A stretch of 64,000 bases of DNA from an uncultured Saccharospirillaceae bacterium (GCA_913063165.1 CAJXZL010000004.1:1-64000); one strand, 5' to 3'. Positions 26,033 to 36,677 are shown, counted from the first letter of the stretch. The notes: generated by a model not told the origin, from the letters alone. Made by a program: numbers and translations.

Positions 26033-26650
26033 GTGATTCCAGAATTAGATGAATTGTTGGCGTTTTTGCGGTGCCGTACACCCGATGCTTGGGTGGCATC
26101 AGCATTAGATCCTGACAACCTTTCGTTGCTATTGGTCGATCATGCCCAGTGTGAAAAGAAAGCGGCATCTTCTGCCATGAACATGATGTATCGCTATGTC
26201 GACCGTCACGATTTGCTCAAGAAAATGAGTAAGTTGGCCCGCGAAGAATTGGTGCATTTTGATCAAGTGATTAGTCTGATGCGCGCACGGGATATTGAGT
26301 ACACCCACTTAACAGCGTCACGCTATGCAGCAGGGCTAAACCAGCATGTGCGAAATCATGAGCCTGACAAATTGGTTGACCGTTTGATTGTAGGTGCCTT
26401 CGTTGAGGCGCGCAGCTGTGAGCGGTTTGCATGTATTGCGCCGCACCTGGATGCAGAGCTGTCTAAGTTCTACACCTCATTGTTAAAATCTGAGGCACGG
26501 CATTTTAAAGATTATTTGCATCTGGCTAGGGTTTACGCTGATAAACCGATTGAAGACCGCATTGCGCATTTCGCTGAGGTTGAGCAAGACCTTATCGAAT
26601 CTGAAGATACTGAGTTTCGCTTCCACTCTGGGCCCATTGCAGCAGCCTAA
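26033..26650 (+). CDS. miaE: tRNA 2-methylthio-N6-isopentenyladenosine-37 hydroxylase
   Basis: A 205-residue non-haem diiron monooxygenase that hydroxylates ms2i6A37 in tRNA. Iron ligands are visible in the ferritin-like four-helix fold: CEKKAASSA, REELVHFDQV (ExxH), EARSCERF and SEARHFKDY (ExxH). I chose GTG 26033 with TAGGA upstream. MiaE occurs in a subset of gammaproteobacteria. The neighbouring trmA is another tRNA modification gene, transcribed the other way. Confidence 0.93.
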   Translation: MIPELDELLAFLRCRTPDAWVASALDPDNLSLLLVDHAQCEKKAASSAMNMMYRYVDRHDLLKKMSKLAREELVHFDQVISLMRARDIEYTHLTASRYAAGLNQHVRNHEPDKLVDRLIVGAFVEARSCERFACIAPHLDAELSKFYTSLLKSEARHFKDYLHLARVYADKPIEDRIAHFAEVEQDLIESEDTEFRFHSGPIAAA

Positions 26651-26698
26651 GTGGGTGACTGCAAAGGGTGATCTGTGACAGGGAGGGGACCTAGCCTA

Positions 26699-27415
26699 TT
26701 ACAGTGTAAAGGCTATTGAGGTCATCGCGTCGGGGGTAGTCTTCAAGAACACGCCACCCTGATCGTTCCAGCTGCCCAGTACGATGCGGCGCTTTCCGTC
26801 TCTCATAGGGTGTTCAGCAGGTTGATGGGTGTGTCCGTGAATCAACACATCGGCCTGTGTACGATCCATCAATTGCGTAACCGCATCCATCGTCACATCC
26901 AAAGCGCTGTCTTGTTGGTTTGATTGGTGTGCTTTGCTCATTCGGCGGGCGCGCTCAGCCGTTCTAATGCGCATTAAGCGGGGCAGGCGCTTTAATATCC
27001 ATTGCACTAAGGGTCGTCGTAACCAGTAACGCGCGCGTTGATATTGTTGGTCCTGCGTGCAGAGCTGGTCGCCGTGGCACAACACAGCGGTTTCATCGCC
27101 GATCTTTACTGTATGAATTTCGGGAATTAGGCGAGCACCTGTTAATCCCAAAAACCGCTCTCCGATTAGGAAATCCCGGTTGCCGTGCTGCAAATAGACC
27201 GGTACGCCGCTGTCAGTAAGTGATCGAAGGCGTCGAATGATGGATAGGGTATGGGGAGACACATAGTCGTCCCCAATCCAGTATTCAAACAGATCACCCA
27301 GAAGATATAGCGCCTGCATATCCGACTGGTGCGCATCAAGAAAAGCGAAAAAGGCCGTTTGTAGCTCTGGCCTATGGTCATCCAAATGCACGTCAGATGC
27401 GAAATACAGGGCCAT
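26699..27415 (-). CDS. lpxH: UDP-2,3-diacylglucosamine diphosphatase LpxH
   Basis: A 238-residue calcineurin-like phosphoesterase that cleaves UDP-2,3-diacylglucosamine to lipid X in lipid A synthesis. The metal-binding motifs are ASDVHLDDHRP, LLGDLFEYWIGDD, HGNRDFLIG, CHGDQLC and the C-terminal HGHTHQPAEH. It is peripheral at the inner membrane. It is the last gene of folD-ppiB-lpxH, three bases after ppiB. Confidence 0.97.
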   Translation of the reverse strand: MALYFASDVHLDDHRPELQTAFFAFLDAHQSDMQALYLLGDLFEYWIGDDYVSPHTLSIIRRLRSLTDSGVPVYLQHGNRDFLIGERFLGLTGARLIPEIHTVKIGDETAVLCHGDQLCTQDQQYQRARYWLRRPLVQWILKRLPRLMRIRTAERARRMSKAHQSNQQDSALDVTMDAVTQLMDRTQADVLIHGHTHQPAEHPMRDGKRRIVLGSWNDQGGVFLKTTPDAMTSIAFTL

Positions 27416-27418
27416 TTT

Positions 27419-27913
27419 TTATTCCTGGATAGTCACTGATTCAATTACGATCGGCGTAACAGGCACGTCTTGGTGGCCACCAGAGTTACCAGTCTTAACA
27501 CCCTTCATCTGATTCACAATGTCCATGCCTTCAACAACTCGTGCGAATACCGCATAGCCCCAACCCATTGAATTTTCAGCAGTGAAGTTCAAAAACGCAT
27601 TGTCAGATACGTTAATGAAAAACTGTGTGGTAGCTGAATGAGGGTCGTTGGTGCGCGCCATAGCGAGCGTGCCAGTAAGATTCTTAAGGCCGTTGTTGGC
27701 TTCGTTCTTAATTGACGCGCGGGTAGGCTTCTGGTTCATCTTCTCGTCGAAACCACCGCCCTGTACCATAAAGCCGTTGATGACACGGTGAAAAATAGTG
27801 CCGTCATAATGACCCGCTTTCACATATTCGATGAAGTTGGCTGAAGTTTCAGGTGCTTTTTCAGTCTCTAGAGCAATCGTGATATCGCCCATGCTGGTTT
27901 TCATGATGATCAT
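27419..27913 (-). CDS. ppiB: cytoplasmic peptidyl-prolyl isomerase B (cyclophilin)
   Basis: A 164-residue cyclophilin that speeds cis-trans isomerisation of proline bonds. [15 protein letters not shown] carries the catalytic Arg, and [19 protein letters not shown] is the conserved core. There is no signal peptide, so it acts in the cytoplasm. The ATG overlaps the TAA of folD by one base (TAATG), which suggests coupled translation. The usual Trp of the cyclosporin site is not obvious, as in many bacterial forms. Confidence 0.96.
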   Translation of the reverse strand: MIIMKTSMGDITIALETEKAPETSANFIEYVKAGHYDGTIFHRVINGFMVQGGGFDEKMNQKPTRASIKNEANNGLKNLTGTLAMARTNDPHSATTQFFINVSDNAFLNFTAENSMGWGYAVFARVVEGMDIVNQMKGVKTGNSGGHQDVPVTPIVIESVTIQE

Positions 27914-28791
27914 TATTTTTCCTCGTCAATGTCTATTTTTAAATGTAATTGCTTGGCTGCAATCAAGGTGTTTTGCATCAAGGTCGCCACGGTCATGGGT
28001 CCAACGCCGCCTGGTACTGGCGTGATCCAGGCAGCCTTTTCACTGGCTGCGTCAGTTTCGACATCACCCACGACCTCACCTGAAGCGAGTCGATTAATGC
28101 CCACATCGATAACGATGGCATCTTTACGAATCCATTCACCTGGAATGAATTGTGGTTTGCCCACAGCAACGACCAGAATTTCGGCGCGACGCACATGGGC
28201 TTCTAAATCTAATGTGAATTTATGTGCAACGGTGATGGTGCAACCCGCAAGCAATAATTCAAGTGCCATGGGGCGTCCGACATGATTGCTGGCTCCGACG
28301 ACTAAGGCTTCTTTACCGTGAAACTCGGTTCCAGTAGAAGACAATAGCGTCATGATGCCTTTTGGAGTGCAGCTTTCTAGTAGTGGTAAGCGCTGTGCCA
28401 AACGACCCAAGTTAAATGGGTGGAACCCATCAACGTCTTTGTCCGGTAATATGTGTTCTAGAATGCGCGTGGCATCTAAATGGTCTGGCAATGGTAGCTG
28501 CACTAAGATGCCGTCAATTGAAGCGTCGGCATTAAGTTGTGCTATTAAGTCCATTAATTCAGATTGTGTGGTTTCTTGGGGCAAGTCATAGGAAATTGAC
28601 TTAAAACCCACTTCTTCACAGGCTTTGCGCTTACTGGCGACATAGAGTCGAGAAGCGGCATCTACGCCGACCAAGATAACAGCAAGCCCAGGCACGCGAA
28701 AACCACGTGCCCGCATGTCTTGAACATCGGTTGCAACGGCGCTGCGAACCTGTGTAGCAATGGCTTTGCCATCAATAAGTTTGGCTGTCAT
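27913..28791 (-). CDS. folD: bifunctional methylenetetrahydrofolate dehydrogenase/cyclohydrolase
   Basis: A 292-residue enzyme that interconverts 5,10-methylene-, methenyl- and 10-formyl-tetrahydrofolate, with [18 protein letters not shown] contains the catalytic Lys. [12 protein letters not shown] and [14 protein letters not shown] are the signature segments, and [12 protein letters not shown] binds [16 protein letters not shown] is at the end. Length is normal. It heads the operon folD-ppiB-lpxH, transcribed away from the tRNA cluster. Confidence 0.97.
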   Translation of the reverse strand: MTAKLIDGKAIATQVRSAVATDVQDMRARGFRVPGLAVILVGVDAASRLYVASKRKACEEVGFKSISYDLPQETTQSELMDLIAQLNADASIDGILVQLPLPDHLDATRILEHILPDKDVDGFHPFNLGRLAQRLPLLESCTPKGIMTLLSSTGTEFHGKEALVVGASNHVGRPMALELLLAGCTITVAHKFTLDLEAHVRRAEILVVAVGKPQFIPGEWIRKDAIVIDVGINRLASGEVVGDVETDAASEKAAWITPVPGGVGPMTVATLMQNTLIAAKQLHLKIDIDEEK

Positions 28792-29244
28792 TAAAGGTGT
28801 CCCAAATCGAATATAAATACTGGTGGTGATTCTCGCACGAAAGGCCCAATGCCGCCAATGGCGTGCCAGTGGTTTCTTATTAAAAGAAGGCTTGTTCTTG
28901 TGCGATTTTGAGAACAGTTACAGATAATCGCCTGTCTATCCAAAAAGGCTAGGGCGGTTGGCGTGCTATCTGATGGAGCGCAGCGACTGTGTGGATGGAT
29001 TGACCGGTTGACACACAGGCTATCGTGGTTTGGGCATTGTCTGGCCATTTCTACAACGGCTGGGCAGACCCATCAAGGTGATAGGCTCAAGAATTGCCGC
29101 TGCTTTGCTTGAGCAAGCTGTTGATTTGTTTCGATTTTTGACGTGGTTGCTGCAAAAATGGAGGCAGAGCAGACCAATTTTTAACCAAAATGCCACAGCA
29201 ATTGCTAGTGTGTTGTTTTTTAAAGAAATAAACAAAAAAAGTCA
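28792..29244. other. intergenic region, folD to tRNA operon
   Basis: About 450 bases separate folD from the tRNA promoter. Short frames on both strands have no ribosome sites and no recognisable products. The region must hold the folD promoter near its left end. I see nothing else in it. Confidence 0.5.
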
Positions 29245-29273
29245 TTGACGGATGCCAATCCTGACCTTATTAT
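29245..29273 (+). promoter_or_regulatory. sigma70 promoter of the tRNA operon
   Basis: TTGACG (29245-29250) and TATTAT (29268-29273) are separated by exactly 17 bases. They are followed by the GC-rich discriminator GCGCTCC, a pattern typical of stringently controlled stable-RNA promoters. The first tRNA begins 43 bases downstream of the -10. Confidence 0.8.
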
Positions 29274-29315
29274 GCGCTCCACTTTCGAGGGGAGTTGAAC
29301 TTCTTAAGAAAGCGT

Positions 29316-29392
<77 letters not shown>

Positions 29393-29449
29393 TTCGTTCT
29401 TTAAATCCTAGTGTTTGTATTGGTCTGCCGCTGGTAGCGACTGTTATTT

Positions 29450-29526
29450 GCGCCCGTAGCTCAATTGGATAGAGCAACAGCCTTCTAAGCCGTAGGTTGC
29501 AGGTTCGAGCCCTGCCGGGCGTACCA
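29450..29526 (+). tRNA. tRNA-Arg (anticodon TCT)
   Basis: A 77-base tRNA with CCA, resembling E. coli tRNA-Arg(TCT). Acceptor GCGCCCG pairs with CGGGCGT with one G-T at the end. The loop CTTCTAA gives anticodon TCT at 29484-29486. The anticodon stem ACAGC/GCCGT has an A-C mismatch in its third pair (29479 and 29491). Confidence 0.95.
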
Positions 29527-29548
29527 ATTGTTACAATACATAGGTTAT

Positions 29549-29625
29549 GGTGGGCGTAGCTCAGTTGGTAGAGTCCCGGATTGTGATTCCGGTTGTCGTG
29601 GGTTCGAGCCCCATCGTCCACCCCA
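29549..29625 (+). tRNA. tRNA-His (anticodon GTG)
   Basis: Includes the extra 5' G at 29549 facing the discriminator C, the identity mark of tRNA-His. The acceptor GTGGGCG pairs with CGTCCAC. The loop TTGTGAT holds anticodon GTG at 29583-29585, and CCA is encoded. Confidence 0.97.
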
Positions 29626-29687
29626 TTTTTTATTGCCGTCCTGGCATGAAAATGGAAAGAATGTTTGAATAGTTGTAAGTGTAAAAT

Positions 29688-29772
29688 GCGGATGTGGTGA
29701 AATTGGTATACACGCTGGTTTTAGGTACCAGTTGCGAAGGCAGTGAGAGTTCGAGTCTCTCCATCCGCACCA
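29688..29772 (+). tRNA. tRNA-Leu (anticodon TAG)
   Basis: An 85-base class II tRNA with the expected long variable arm. Acceptor GCGGATG pairs with CATCCGC. The loop TTTAGGT gives TAG at 29722-29724. CCA is encoded. A perfect six-base hairpin with a TTCG loop follows at 29777-29792 and may mark the mature 3' region. Confidence 0.97.
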
Positions 29773-30159
29773 TTTCTTGTCTTTCGAGACAAATCAAAAA
29801 CTCAAAATTTCTTGCTAAAACTGTCATTATTGACGGTCTTTTTGCGTCTGTACTCCCTACAATTCTTATCCCACAGTTTCAGCTTTTTTTTAGCTTGCGG
29901 TTGCTGTAAACTCTGCGTCCTTGAAAAATCGCGCAGATCAAGATCTGCCTTGCATAAAGACAATTTCGTGGGTGGCTGCACTCAAACCCAAATAGATGAT
30001 GGATGAAATTGAGAAGGGGTCTATAGACAGTGCTTGTCTATCGGCAATCTCGGCCACATCACACACGAGTTTTGAAAGAAACTTGATTGACAACTGCTAC
30101 GCAATTAGCGCTCTGCGACTAATGCGCAATGCATAACAGAATTATTGGTGAGGAAATAC
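29773..30159. other. intergenic region between tRNA-Leu and tig
   Basis: After the TTCG hairpin at 29777-29792 the stretch is AT-rich with no convincing gene. It should hold the tig promoter, but I see no well-spaced -35/-10 pair that I would defend. Confidence 0.45.
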
Positions 30160-31461
30160 ATGCAAATCTCTGTTGAAGCGACAACTGCACTAGAACGTCG
30201 CATGACGATCGGCCTACCAGCTGAAAAGATCGACGCTGAAGTTGAAAAGCGTTTGTTGGATTCTGCACGTCGCGTGCGTATCGATGGCTTCCGTCCTGGT
30301 AAAGTACCAGCGTCTGTAGTGCGTCAGCGTTATGGTGCTGGCATCCGTCATGAAGTCGTAAGCGATGTTATGCGTAGCAGCTTTGTAGAAGCGGTAACCA
30401 AAGAAAAATTGAAATTGGCTGGCGTTCCTGAAGTTGTGCCAACTAAAGACACAGCTGGCGAGCCTTTTGAGTTCACAGCGACTTTCGAAGTGTACCCAGA
30501 ATTGAAATTGGCTACCTTTGATAAGTATAAGTTTGTACGTCAGTCTACTGAAGTGACTGATGCAGACGTTGATAAGATGCTAGAAACCTTGCAGGAACAG
30601 CGTGCTACTTACAGCCCTGTTAAGCGCAAGTCTAAGAAAGCTGATCAGGTTACTTGCAACTTCGTTGGTAAGATCGATGGCGAAGAATTTGAAGGTGGCA
30701 AGGCTGAAGATGCCAAAATCATTCTTGGTTCTGGCCAAATGATTCCTGGCTTCGAGACAGGCATCAAGGGCATGAAGACGGGTGACGAGCAAACGATCAC
30801 CGTGACCTTCCCTAAAGATTACCAGGCTGAAGAATTGGCAGGTAAGGAAGCGCAGTTTGACGTCACTGTTACTGAAGTCGGTGCGCCGCAATTCCCAGCG
30901 CTAGACGAAGAGTTTTTCAAGTCTTTCCACAGCGGTGCAACCGATGTTGAAGGCTTCAAAGTTGACGTAAAGGCTAACATGACGCGTGAATCACGTCAGG
31001 CATTGGCTGGTGTCTTGAAGACTGCAGTTGTTGATAGCTTGATCGCATCAAACGAATTTGACGTTCCTAAGGCATTGGTTGACGACGAGATCGATCGTCT
31101 ACGCCAGCAAGCGGTCCAGCAATACGGTGGTGGCAAGATGGATCCTTCATCTTTACCTGCTGAGTTGTTCCAAGAGCAGGCCGTACGTCGCGTTAAGGTT
31201 GGCTTGATCATGTCTGATATCATCAGTACACATGAACTCAAAGCCGATGACGCTGCTGTTACGGCGTACTTAGAAGACATGGCTGCTGTTTATCAAGAGC
31301 CTGCATCAGTGATTGAATACTACCGTAACAACCCAGAGCAGATGTCTCAGGTTCAAGCGGTCGTCATCGAAGAGGCTGTTATCCAGAAAGTATTGTCAGC
31401 GTCTAAGGTTACTGAGAAAGCAGTTAAGTATGACGACGCTATTAAATTAGCCCGTGGCTAA
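30160..31461 (+). CDS. tig: trigger factor
   Basis: A 433-residue ribosome-bound chaperone and prolyl isomerase that meets nascent chains at the exit tunnel. The N-terminal ribosome-binding domain has the signature GFRPGKVP. The FKBP-like isomerase domain covers about residues 155-245 (NFVGKIDGEEFEGG, GQMIPGFETGIKGMK). The C-terminal helical domain forms the cradle. AGGAAA precedes ATG 30160. It heads the tig-clpP-clpX-lon order usual in proteobacteria. Confidence 0.98.
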   Translation: MQISVEATTALERRMTIGLPAEKIDAEVEKRLLDSARRVRIDGFRPGKVPASVVRQRYGAGIRHEVVSDVMRSSFVEAVTKEKLKLAGVPEVVPTKDTAGEPFEFTATFEVYPELKLATFDKYKFVRQSTEVTDADVDKMLETLQEQRATYSPVKRKSKKADQVTCNFVGKIDGEEFEGGKAEDAKIILGSGQMIPGFETGIKGMKTGDEQTITVTFPKDYQAEELAGKEAQFDVTVTEVGAPQFPALDEEFFKSFHSGATDVEGFKVDVKANMTRESRQALAGVLKTAVVDSLIASNEFDVPKALVDDEIDRLRQQAVQQYGGGKMDPSSLPAELFQEQAVRRVKVGLIMSDIISTHELKADDAAVTAYLEDMAAVYQEPASVIEYYRNNPEQMSQVQAVVIEEAVIQKVLSASKVTEKAVKYDDAIKLARG

Positions 31462-31528
31462 GATCGGTAATCTGCTGTAAAAAAGCAGTCAACGTGGTTT
31501 TCATTGAAGACGCATGTTGGTTTAATAG

Positions 31529-31563
31529 GACAGTCAGTGTCATTCAGGTGCTGGCTGTCTTTG
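31529..31563 (+). terminator. stem-loop between tig and clpP
   Basis: GACAGTCAG and CTGGCTGTC form a nine-base stem (one G-T pair) with a 13-base loop, followed by a weak T-rich run. It could end or attenuate tig transcripts before clpP. Confidence 0.5.
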
Positions 31564-31590
31564 CGTTTATAGGGTCTGAAGGAGAGCAGT

Positions 31591-32223
31591 ATGAACCGTG
31601 GTAATCAAGGTCCTGTCGACGGCATGGGCCGCTTGATGGAAGCAACCATTATTCCCCAGGTAGTTGAAACAACGGCACGTGGCGAGTCACGTTGGGATAT
31701 TTACTCCCGACTATTAAAAGAGCGTGTGGTATTTTTGGTTGGACCAGTTGAAGAATATATGGCCAACGTATTGGTTGCGCAGTTATTGTTCTTGGAATCT
31801 GAGAATCCTGATAAAGACATTCACCTGTATATTAACTCTCCAGGTGGCTCGGTCACCGCAGGTATGTCTATCTATGACACCATGCAGTTTATCAAGCCCG
31901 ATGTGAGCACCATGTGTATTGGCCAAGCGGCTAGCATGGGTGCATTGCTGTTAACCGGTGGTGCAAAGGGTAAGCGTTTTTGTTTGCCAAACTCTCGGAT
32001 GATGATCCATCAGCCACTTGGCGGCTATCAGGGACAGGCAACTGACATTGAGATTCATGCACGTGAAATTCTGTCGATGAAGCACAAGTTGAACGAGATT
32101 ATGGCGTACCATACCGGTCAAACGATTGAGAAAATCGAAAAAGACACGGATCGCGATAATTTTATGGATGCGGAAACGGCGATGAACTATGGTTTGATTG
32201 ATCAGGTTATTTCGCGTCGATAA
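31591..32223 (+). CDS. clpP: ClpP protease proteolytic subunit
   Basis: A 210-residue serine peptidase that forms the double-heptamer chamber used by ClpX and ClpA. The triad is Ser115 (QAASMGA), His140 (MIHQP) and Asp189 (TDRDNF). A short N-terminal propeptide is likely, as in E. coli. AAGGAGAG precedes the ATG. It lies upstream of clpX with 130 bases between; both unfoldase partners, clpX and clpA, are in this window. Confidence 0.98.
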   Translation: MNRGNQGPVDGMGRLMEATIIPQVVETTARGESRWDIYSRLLKERVVFLVGPVEEYMANVLVAQLLFLESENPDKDIHLYINSPGGSVTAGMSIYDTMQFIKPDVSTMCIGQAASMGALLLTGGAKGKRFCLPNSRMMIHQPLGGYQGQATDIEIHAREILSMKHKLNEIMAYHTGQTIEKIEKDTDRDNFMDAETAMNYGLIDQVISRR

Positions 32224-32353
32224 GCCCAACGGCTGCAAGCGACACACAATTCAGATTGATGAGATAGGCCAAAAGTACATTGAATATCCCGTATTGAGCG
32301 CTACGCTTGATGGGATAGGTCTATCAGAAAGACACATAGGTTGGAGCGGTTGA

Positions 32354-33643
32354 ATGGGTGATAACACCAAGGACACAAAGGATTCAGGCAAGCTATTGTA
32401 CTGTTCGTTTTGTGGCAAGAGTCAGCATGAAGTCAGAAAACTGATCGCTGGCCCTTCAGTATTTATTTGCGATGAATGCGTTGAATTATGCAACGACATC
32501 ATTCGCGAAGAGCTAGATGACGACACCGTTGCAGTACCTAGTGATCGATTACCGACGCCTGCAGAGATTACAGCGACGCTGAATGATTACGTGATTGGAC
32601 AGGAACGCGCCAAAAAAGTATTGGGCGTGGCCGTGTATAACCACTATAAGCGCTTACGTTATGCTAACGATAAAGACAAAGATGTTGAGTTAAGTAAGAG
32701 TAACATTTTGTTGATTGGTCCTACGGGTAGCGGTAAAACACTTTTGGCCGAAACCTTAGCACGCTTATTGGATGTGCCTTTTACCATGGCTGATGCCACC
32801 ACGCTCACCGAAGCAGGTTATGTCGGTGAAGACGTAGAGAACATCATTCAGAAATTGCTGCAAAAGTGTGATTACGATGTCGATCGTGCGCAACGTGGCA
32901 TTGTTTATATTGATGAAATTGACAAGATTTCACGTAAGTCTGATAACCCATCCATCACGCGTGATGTATCGGGTGAAGGCGTTCAGCAAGCCCTGCTAAA
33001 ACTGATTGAAGGTACAGTAGCCAGCGTTCCGCCTCAGGGTGGCCGCAAGCATCCACAGCAAGAGTTTTTGCAAGTAGATACGTCCAACATTCTATTTATC
33101 TGTGGTGGCGCTTTTGCGGGTCTAGACAAGATTATTAGTGATCGGTCAGACACCAGCGGTATTGGCTTCTCGGCCACCGTGAATAGCAAGGAAAGTCGTA
33201 AGTCGATTGGCCAAGCACTGAAAGATGTTGAGCCTGAAGACTTGATCAAATTTGGACTTATTCCCGAATTTATTGGTCGTCTACCAGTATTGGCGACCCT
33301 TGAAGAACTTGATGAAGCGGCGTTGATTCAGATTTTGACCGAGCCTAAGAACTCCCTTGTGAAGCAGTTTCAGAAGCTGTTCAGCATGGAAGACGTGGAA
33401 TTGGAATTTAGGGATTCAGCCTTATCTGCAGTGGCTAAAAAGGCCATGGATCGAAAAACCGGTGCCCGTGGGCTGCGGTCAATCGTTGAAGCGGTATTGC
33501 TAGATACCATGTACCAAATCCCTTCAGAAACCGATATTACCAAAGTAGTGGTAGATGAATCGGTGATTCGCGGGGAATCAAAACCATTGATATTGTATGA
33601 AAACGTTGAAAAAGCCCGGGCTAACGGTGGAAGCAGCGATTAA
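32354..33643 (+). CDS. clpX: ClpX ATP-dependent unfoldase
   Basis: A 429-residue AAA+ unfoldase that delivers tagged proteins (for example SsrA-tagged) to ClpP. The N-terminal zinc finger uses Cys17, Cys20, Cys39 and Cys42. Walker A is GPTGSGKT at 122-129, Walker B is IVYIDEIDK, and the ClpP-binding IGF-like loop lies in the part GIGFSATV. A terminator follows directly. Confidence 0.98.
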   Translation: MGDNTKDTKDSGKLLYCSFCGKSQHEVRKLIAGPSVFICDECVELCNDIIREELDDDTVAVPSDRLPTPAEITATLNDYVIGQERAKKVLGVAVYNHYKRLRYANDKDKDVELSKSNILLIGPTGSGKTLLAETLARLLDVPFTMADATTLTEAGYVGEDVENIIQKLLQKCDYDVDRAQRGIVYIDEIDKISRKSDNPSITRDVSGEGVQQALLKLIEGTVASVPPQGGRKHPQQEFLQVDTSNILFICGGAFAGLDKIISDRSDTSGIGFSATVNSKESRKSIGQALKDVEPEDLIKFGLIPEFIGRLPVLATLEELDEAALIQILTEPKNSLVKQFQKLFSMEDVELEFRDSALSAVAKKAMDRKTGARGLRSIVEAVLLDTMYQIPSETDITKVVVDESVIRGESKPLILYENVEKARANGGSSD

Positions 33644-33667
33644 AAAAGGGCCTTAGGGCCCTTTTTT
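33642..33667 (+). terminator. rho-independent terminator after clpX
   Basis: GGGCC pairs with GGCCC around a four-base loop, flanked by six A and six T. It separates clpX from lon, which therefore has its own promoter. Confidence 0.9.
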
Positions 33668-33691
33668 GTGTGGTAAATTTGTTAAGGTTGT

Positions 33692-33719
33692 CTTGTATTG
33701 TCGATATTTGACTCCATAA
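33692..33719 (+). promoter_or_regulatory. possible sigma32 heat-shock promoter of lon
   Basis: CTTGTAT (33692-33698) resembles the sigma32 -35 CTTGAAA, and CTCCATAA (33712-33719) resembles the -10 CCCCATNT, with a 13-base spacer. It lies 38 bases before the lon start. The heat-shock control of lon is established in E. coli. Confidence 0.5.
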
Positions 33720-33756
33720 AGACTCCTAGTAATCAATTGGTATCGAGGTACTCCGA

Positions 33757-36177
33757 ATGGAGATTGTACAGCTAGAAAACCCCACAAGAATGCCCTTATT
33801 GCCCTTGCGCGACGTGGTGGTTTACCCCCACATGGTCATTCCTTTATTTGTGGGTCGAGAAAAGTCGATTAATGCCCTGAATAAAGCCATGAAAGACAAC
33901 AAGAAAGTCTTTTTGGTGGCACAAAAGAATGCGTCTCAAGACGACCCTATTCAAGAAGATGTCTATGACATTGGTACCATTGCCACTATTTTGCAGTTAT
34001 TGAAACTGCCCGACGGTACCGTCAAGGTATTGGTCGAAGGTGAACAACGTGGCCGTGTCGCCAAATTGATTGAAAGTGATGATTTGATCGAGTGTGAAGT
34101 TGATGTGCTCGACACCCAAGTATTAGAGGACCGTGACGAAGAAGTCATGGTGCGGTCTGTTATCTCTCAGTTTGAAAAATATGTGCAATTTAGCAAGAAG
34201 GTGCCTAGTGAAGTGTTGACTTCCCTGAATGGCATCGCGGATCCGGGCCGCCTAGCCGATACCATTGCTGCACATATGTCGTTAAAAATCGCTGAGAAAC
34301 AAGAAGTATTAGAAACAGTAGACCTCAAGGACCGTTTGGAACACCTATTGCGCCTTATGGAAACTGAAATCGATCTGTTACAGGTTGAAAAGCGCATCCG
34401 TGGTCGTGTTAAAAAACAAATGGAAAAGAGCCAGCGTGAGTACTATTTGAATGAGCAAATGAAAGCCATTCAAAAGGAACTTGGCGATTTGGAAGAGGGC
34501 GGTGCGAACGAAACCGATGAGCTGTTGCGTCGTGTTGAGGCCTCTGGCATGTCAAAAGAAGCCCGCAACAAAGCTCAGGCTGAAATTTCTAAACTCCGCA
34601 TGATGTCGCCGATGTCGGCTGAAGCCTCAGTGGTGCGCAGTTATGTCGAATGGCTCGCTAACCTGCCGTGGAAAAAACGCAGTAAAGTGAAACATGACAT
34701 CAGTGAAGCTGAAAAGATTTTGAATGAAGACCATTATGGTCTTGAAGAAGTCAAAACCCGTATTTTGGAATACCTTGCAGTGCAGTCGCGGGTGAAAAAG
34801 CTTAAAGGCCCCATTCTTTGTTTGGTTGGTCCTCCGGGTGTGGGTAAGACTTCCTTAGGGCAGTCAATAGCACGTGCCACTAACCGCAAATTTGTGCGGA
34901 TGTCTCTGGGCGGTGTTCGGGACGAGTCTGAGATTCGTGGTCACAGACGCACCTATATCGGCTCAATGCCTGGCAAGATCTTGCAAAAGCTCACCAAAAC
35001 CAAGGTCAAGAACCCGTTGTTCCTGTTGGATGAGATAGACAAGATGGGCATGGATCACCGCGGTGATCCATCGTCTGCGCTACTTGAAGTGTTAGATCCA
35101 GAGCAAAACAGCACATTCAATGACCATTATTTAGAAGTAGATTACGACCTGTCAGATGTGATGTTTATCTGTACGTCTAACTCGATGAATATTCCTGGAC
35201 CCTTGTTAGACCGAATGGAAGTGATTCGCATTCCGGGCTATACCGAAGATGAAAAGCGCAATATTGCGGAACAGTATTTGATTCCAAAGCAAATGGAAGC
35301 CAATGGCCTAAATGCGGGCGAGTTGACCCTGACATCTGAAGTTGTGATGGACATTATCCGTTATTACACGCGTGAAGCTGGTGTGCGTAACCTCGATCGT
35401 GAAATTGCCAAGATATGTCGCAAGGTCGTGAAACTGCAGGTTTCGAGTCAGTCTGCTGAAGGTGTTGAGATTACTACCGATACACTCGAAGAATTTGCCG
35501 GTGTGCGGAAGTTTAGCTACGGCGTTGCCGAGAAAGACAACCAAATCGGTCAGGTAACGGGTCTCGCTTGGACGTCAGTGGGTGGTGAGCTACTTACCCT
35601 TGAGTGCAGCGTGGTTAAGGGTAAAGGGCGTATCACACGCACCGGTAAGCTGGGTGATGTGATGCAGGAGTCAATTCAAGCGGCCATGACTGTAGTCAAA
35701 AGTCGGGCGCAAGGCTTGGGTATTTGGCCCAACTTTATCGACAAGTATGACCTCCATGTTCATGTCCCAGAAGGTGCCACACCAAAGGATGGTCCAAGTG
35801 CCGGTATTGGCATGGTCACGGCATTGGTATCGGCATTAACCCGTATCCCGGTTCGTGCGGATGTGGCCATGACAGGCGAAATTACACTGCGTGGTCAGGT
35901 GCTTCCAATTGGTGGTTTAAAAGAGAAATTACTGGCCGCACATAGAGGCGGTATCAAAACGGTCATCATTCCAGATGAAAATGAAAGGGATCTCAGAGAG
36001 ATTCCCGAAAACATTAAGAAGGATTTGATTATAAAGCCCGTCAAATGGATTGATCAGGTGTTAGAACATGCGTTAGAATACAAACCGATTTCATTGACAG
36101 ATGAGCAAATTGAATCTGAATTGATCCGAGAAAAGAAAAACAATGAAGGCGGATCAGATAGGTTGCATACGCACTAA
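33757..36177 (+). CDS. lon: Lon ATP-dependent protease
   Basis: An 806-residue single-chain AAA+ protease that degrades misfolded and some regulatory proteins. The N-terminal substrate domain starts [15 protein letters not shown]. Walker A is GPPGVGKTS near residue 360, Walker [11 protein letters not shown]. The C-terminal protease has the catalytic Ser in [10 protein letters not shown] and Lys in [11 protein letters not shown]. coli Lon is 784 residues. A possible sigma32 promoter lies upstream, and hupB follows as usual. Confidence 0.98.
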   Translation: MEIVQLENPTRMPLLPLRDVVVYPHMVIPLFVGREKSINALNKAMKDNKKVFLVAQKNASQDDPIQEDVYDIGTIATILQLLKLPDGTVKVLVEGEQRGRVAKLIESDDLIECEVDVLDTQVLEDRDEEVMVRSVISQFEKYVQFSKKVPSEVLTSLNGIADPGRLADTIAAHMSLKIAEKQEVLETVDLKDRLEHLLRLMETEIDLLQVEKRIRGRVKKQMEKSQREYYLNEQMKAIQKELGDLEEGGANETDELLRRVEASGMSKEARNKAQAEISKLRMMSPMSAEASVVRSYVEWLANLPWKKRSKVKHDISEAEKILNEDHYGLEEVKTRILEYLAVQSRVKKLKGPILCLVGPPGVGKTSLGQSIARATNRKFVRMSLGGVRDESEIRGHRRTYIGSMPGKILQKLTKTKVKNPLFLLDEIDKMGMDHRGDPSSALLEVLDPEQNSTFNDHYLEVDYDLSDVMFICTSNSMNIPGPLLDRMEVIRIPGYTEDEKRNIAEQYLIPKQMEANGLNAGELTLTSEVVMDIIRYYTREAGVRNLDREIAKICRKVVKLQVSSQSAEGVEITTDTLEEFAGVRKFSYGVAEKDNQIGQVTGLAWTSVGGELLTLECSVVKGKGRITRTGKLGDVMQESIQAAMTVVKSRAQGLGIWPNFIDKYDLHVHVPEGATPKDGPSAGIGMVTALVSALTRIPVRADVAMTGEITLRGQVLPIGGLKEKLLAAHRGGIKTVIIPDENERDLREIPENIKKDLIIKPVKWIDQVLEHALEYKPISLTDEQIESELIREKKNNEGGSDRLHTH

Positions 36178-36362
36178 AATATACGCTTGACAGGTGAATT
36201 GTAGGCTTGGTATAAAGTCTTCAAATATTTTTAATACAATGAAAAAAATACCGAAGCCGCTTTGGTCATTGGCAAAGGTTTGTTGAAGGCATATCATATT
36301 TGCCAGCGACGAAATGCATTGACAAGCCAGGTGCTTCGAAAATAGATAAAAAGGGGAAAACC

Positions 36363-36635
36363 GTGAATAAGACTGAACTTATTGAAGCTGTAGCAGCATC
36401 TGCTGACATTCCAAAGGCTGCTGCAGGTCGCGCTTTAGATGCGACTATCGAAGCAATTTCTGGTGCGCTTGCTAAAGGCGACCAAGTAGTACTAGTGGGT
36501 TTTGGTACTTTTTCAGTTAAAAGCCGTGCGGCACGCACTGGTCGTAACCCACAAACGGGTGCACCGATTCAGATTGCAGCAGCAAAAGTTCCTGGCTTTA
36601 AAGCTGGTAAGGGTTTGAAAGACGCTGTTAACTAA
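36363..36635 (+). CDS. hupB: DNA-binding protein HU-beta
   Basis: A 90-residue nucleoid protein that bends DNA as a dimer. [23 protein letters not shown] is the HU/IHF signature (seen as VGFGTFSV and [11 protein letters not shown]) with the intercalating proline. It starts with GTG 36363, preceded by AAGGGG. Its place after lon is conserved in proteobacteria. It has its own terminator. Confidence 0.97.
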   Translation: MNKTELIEAVAASADIPKAAAGRALDATIEAISGALAKGDQVVLVGFGTFSVKSRAARTGRNPQTGAPIQIAAAKVPGFKAGKGLKDAVN

Positions 36636-36649
36636 GCGGTTTTTTCTTT

Positions 36650-36677
36650 AAAAAGGCGTGCTCAGCACGCCTTTTTT
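36650..36677 (+). terminator. rho-independent terminator after hupB
   Basis: GGCGTGC and GCACGCC pair around a three-base loop, flanked by A on the left and six T on the right. Confidence 0.92.

Noticed and set aside
26033-26060. Start of miaE at the upstream ATG 25979 or 25988
   Set aside because: The added residues are not family-like, and TAGGA is correctly spaced only from GTG 26033.
28791-29248. Small genes in the gap between folD and the tRNAs
   Set aside because: The frames lack ribosome sites, overlap each other on both strands and have no recognisable domains.
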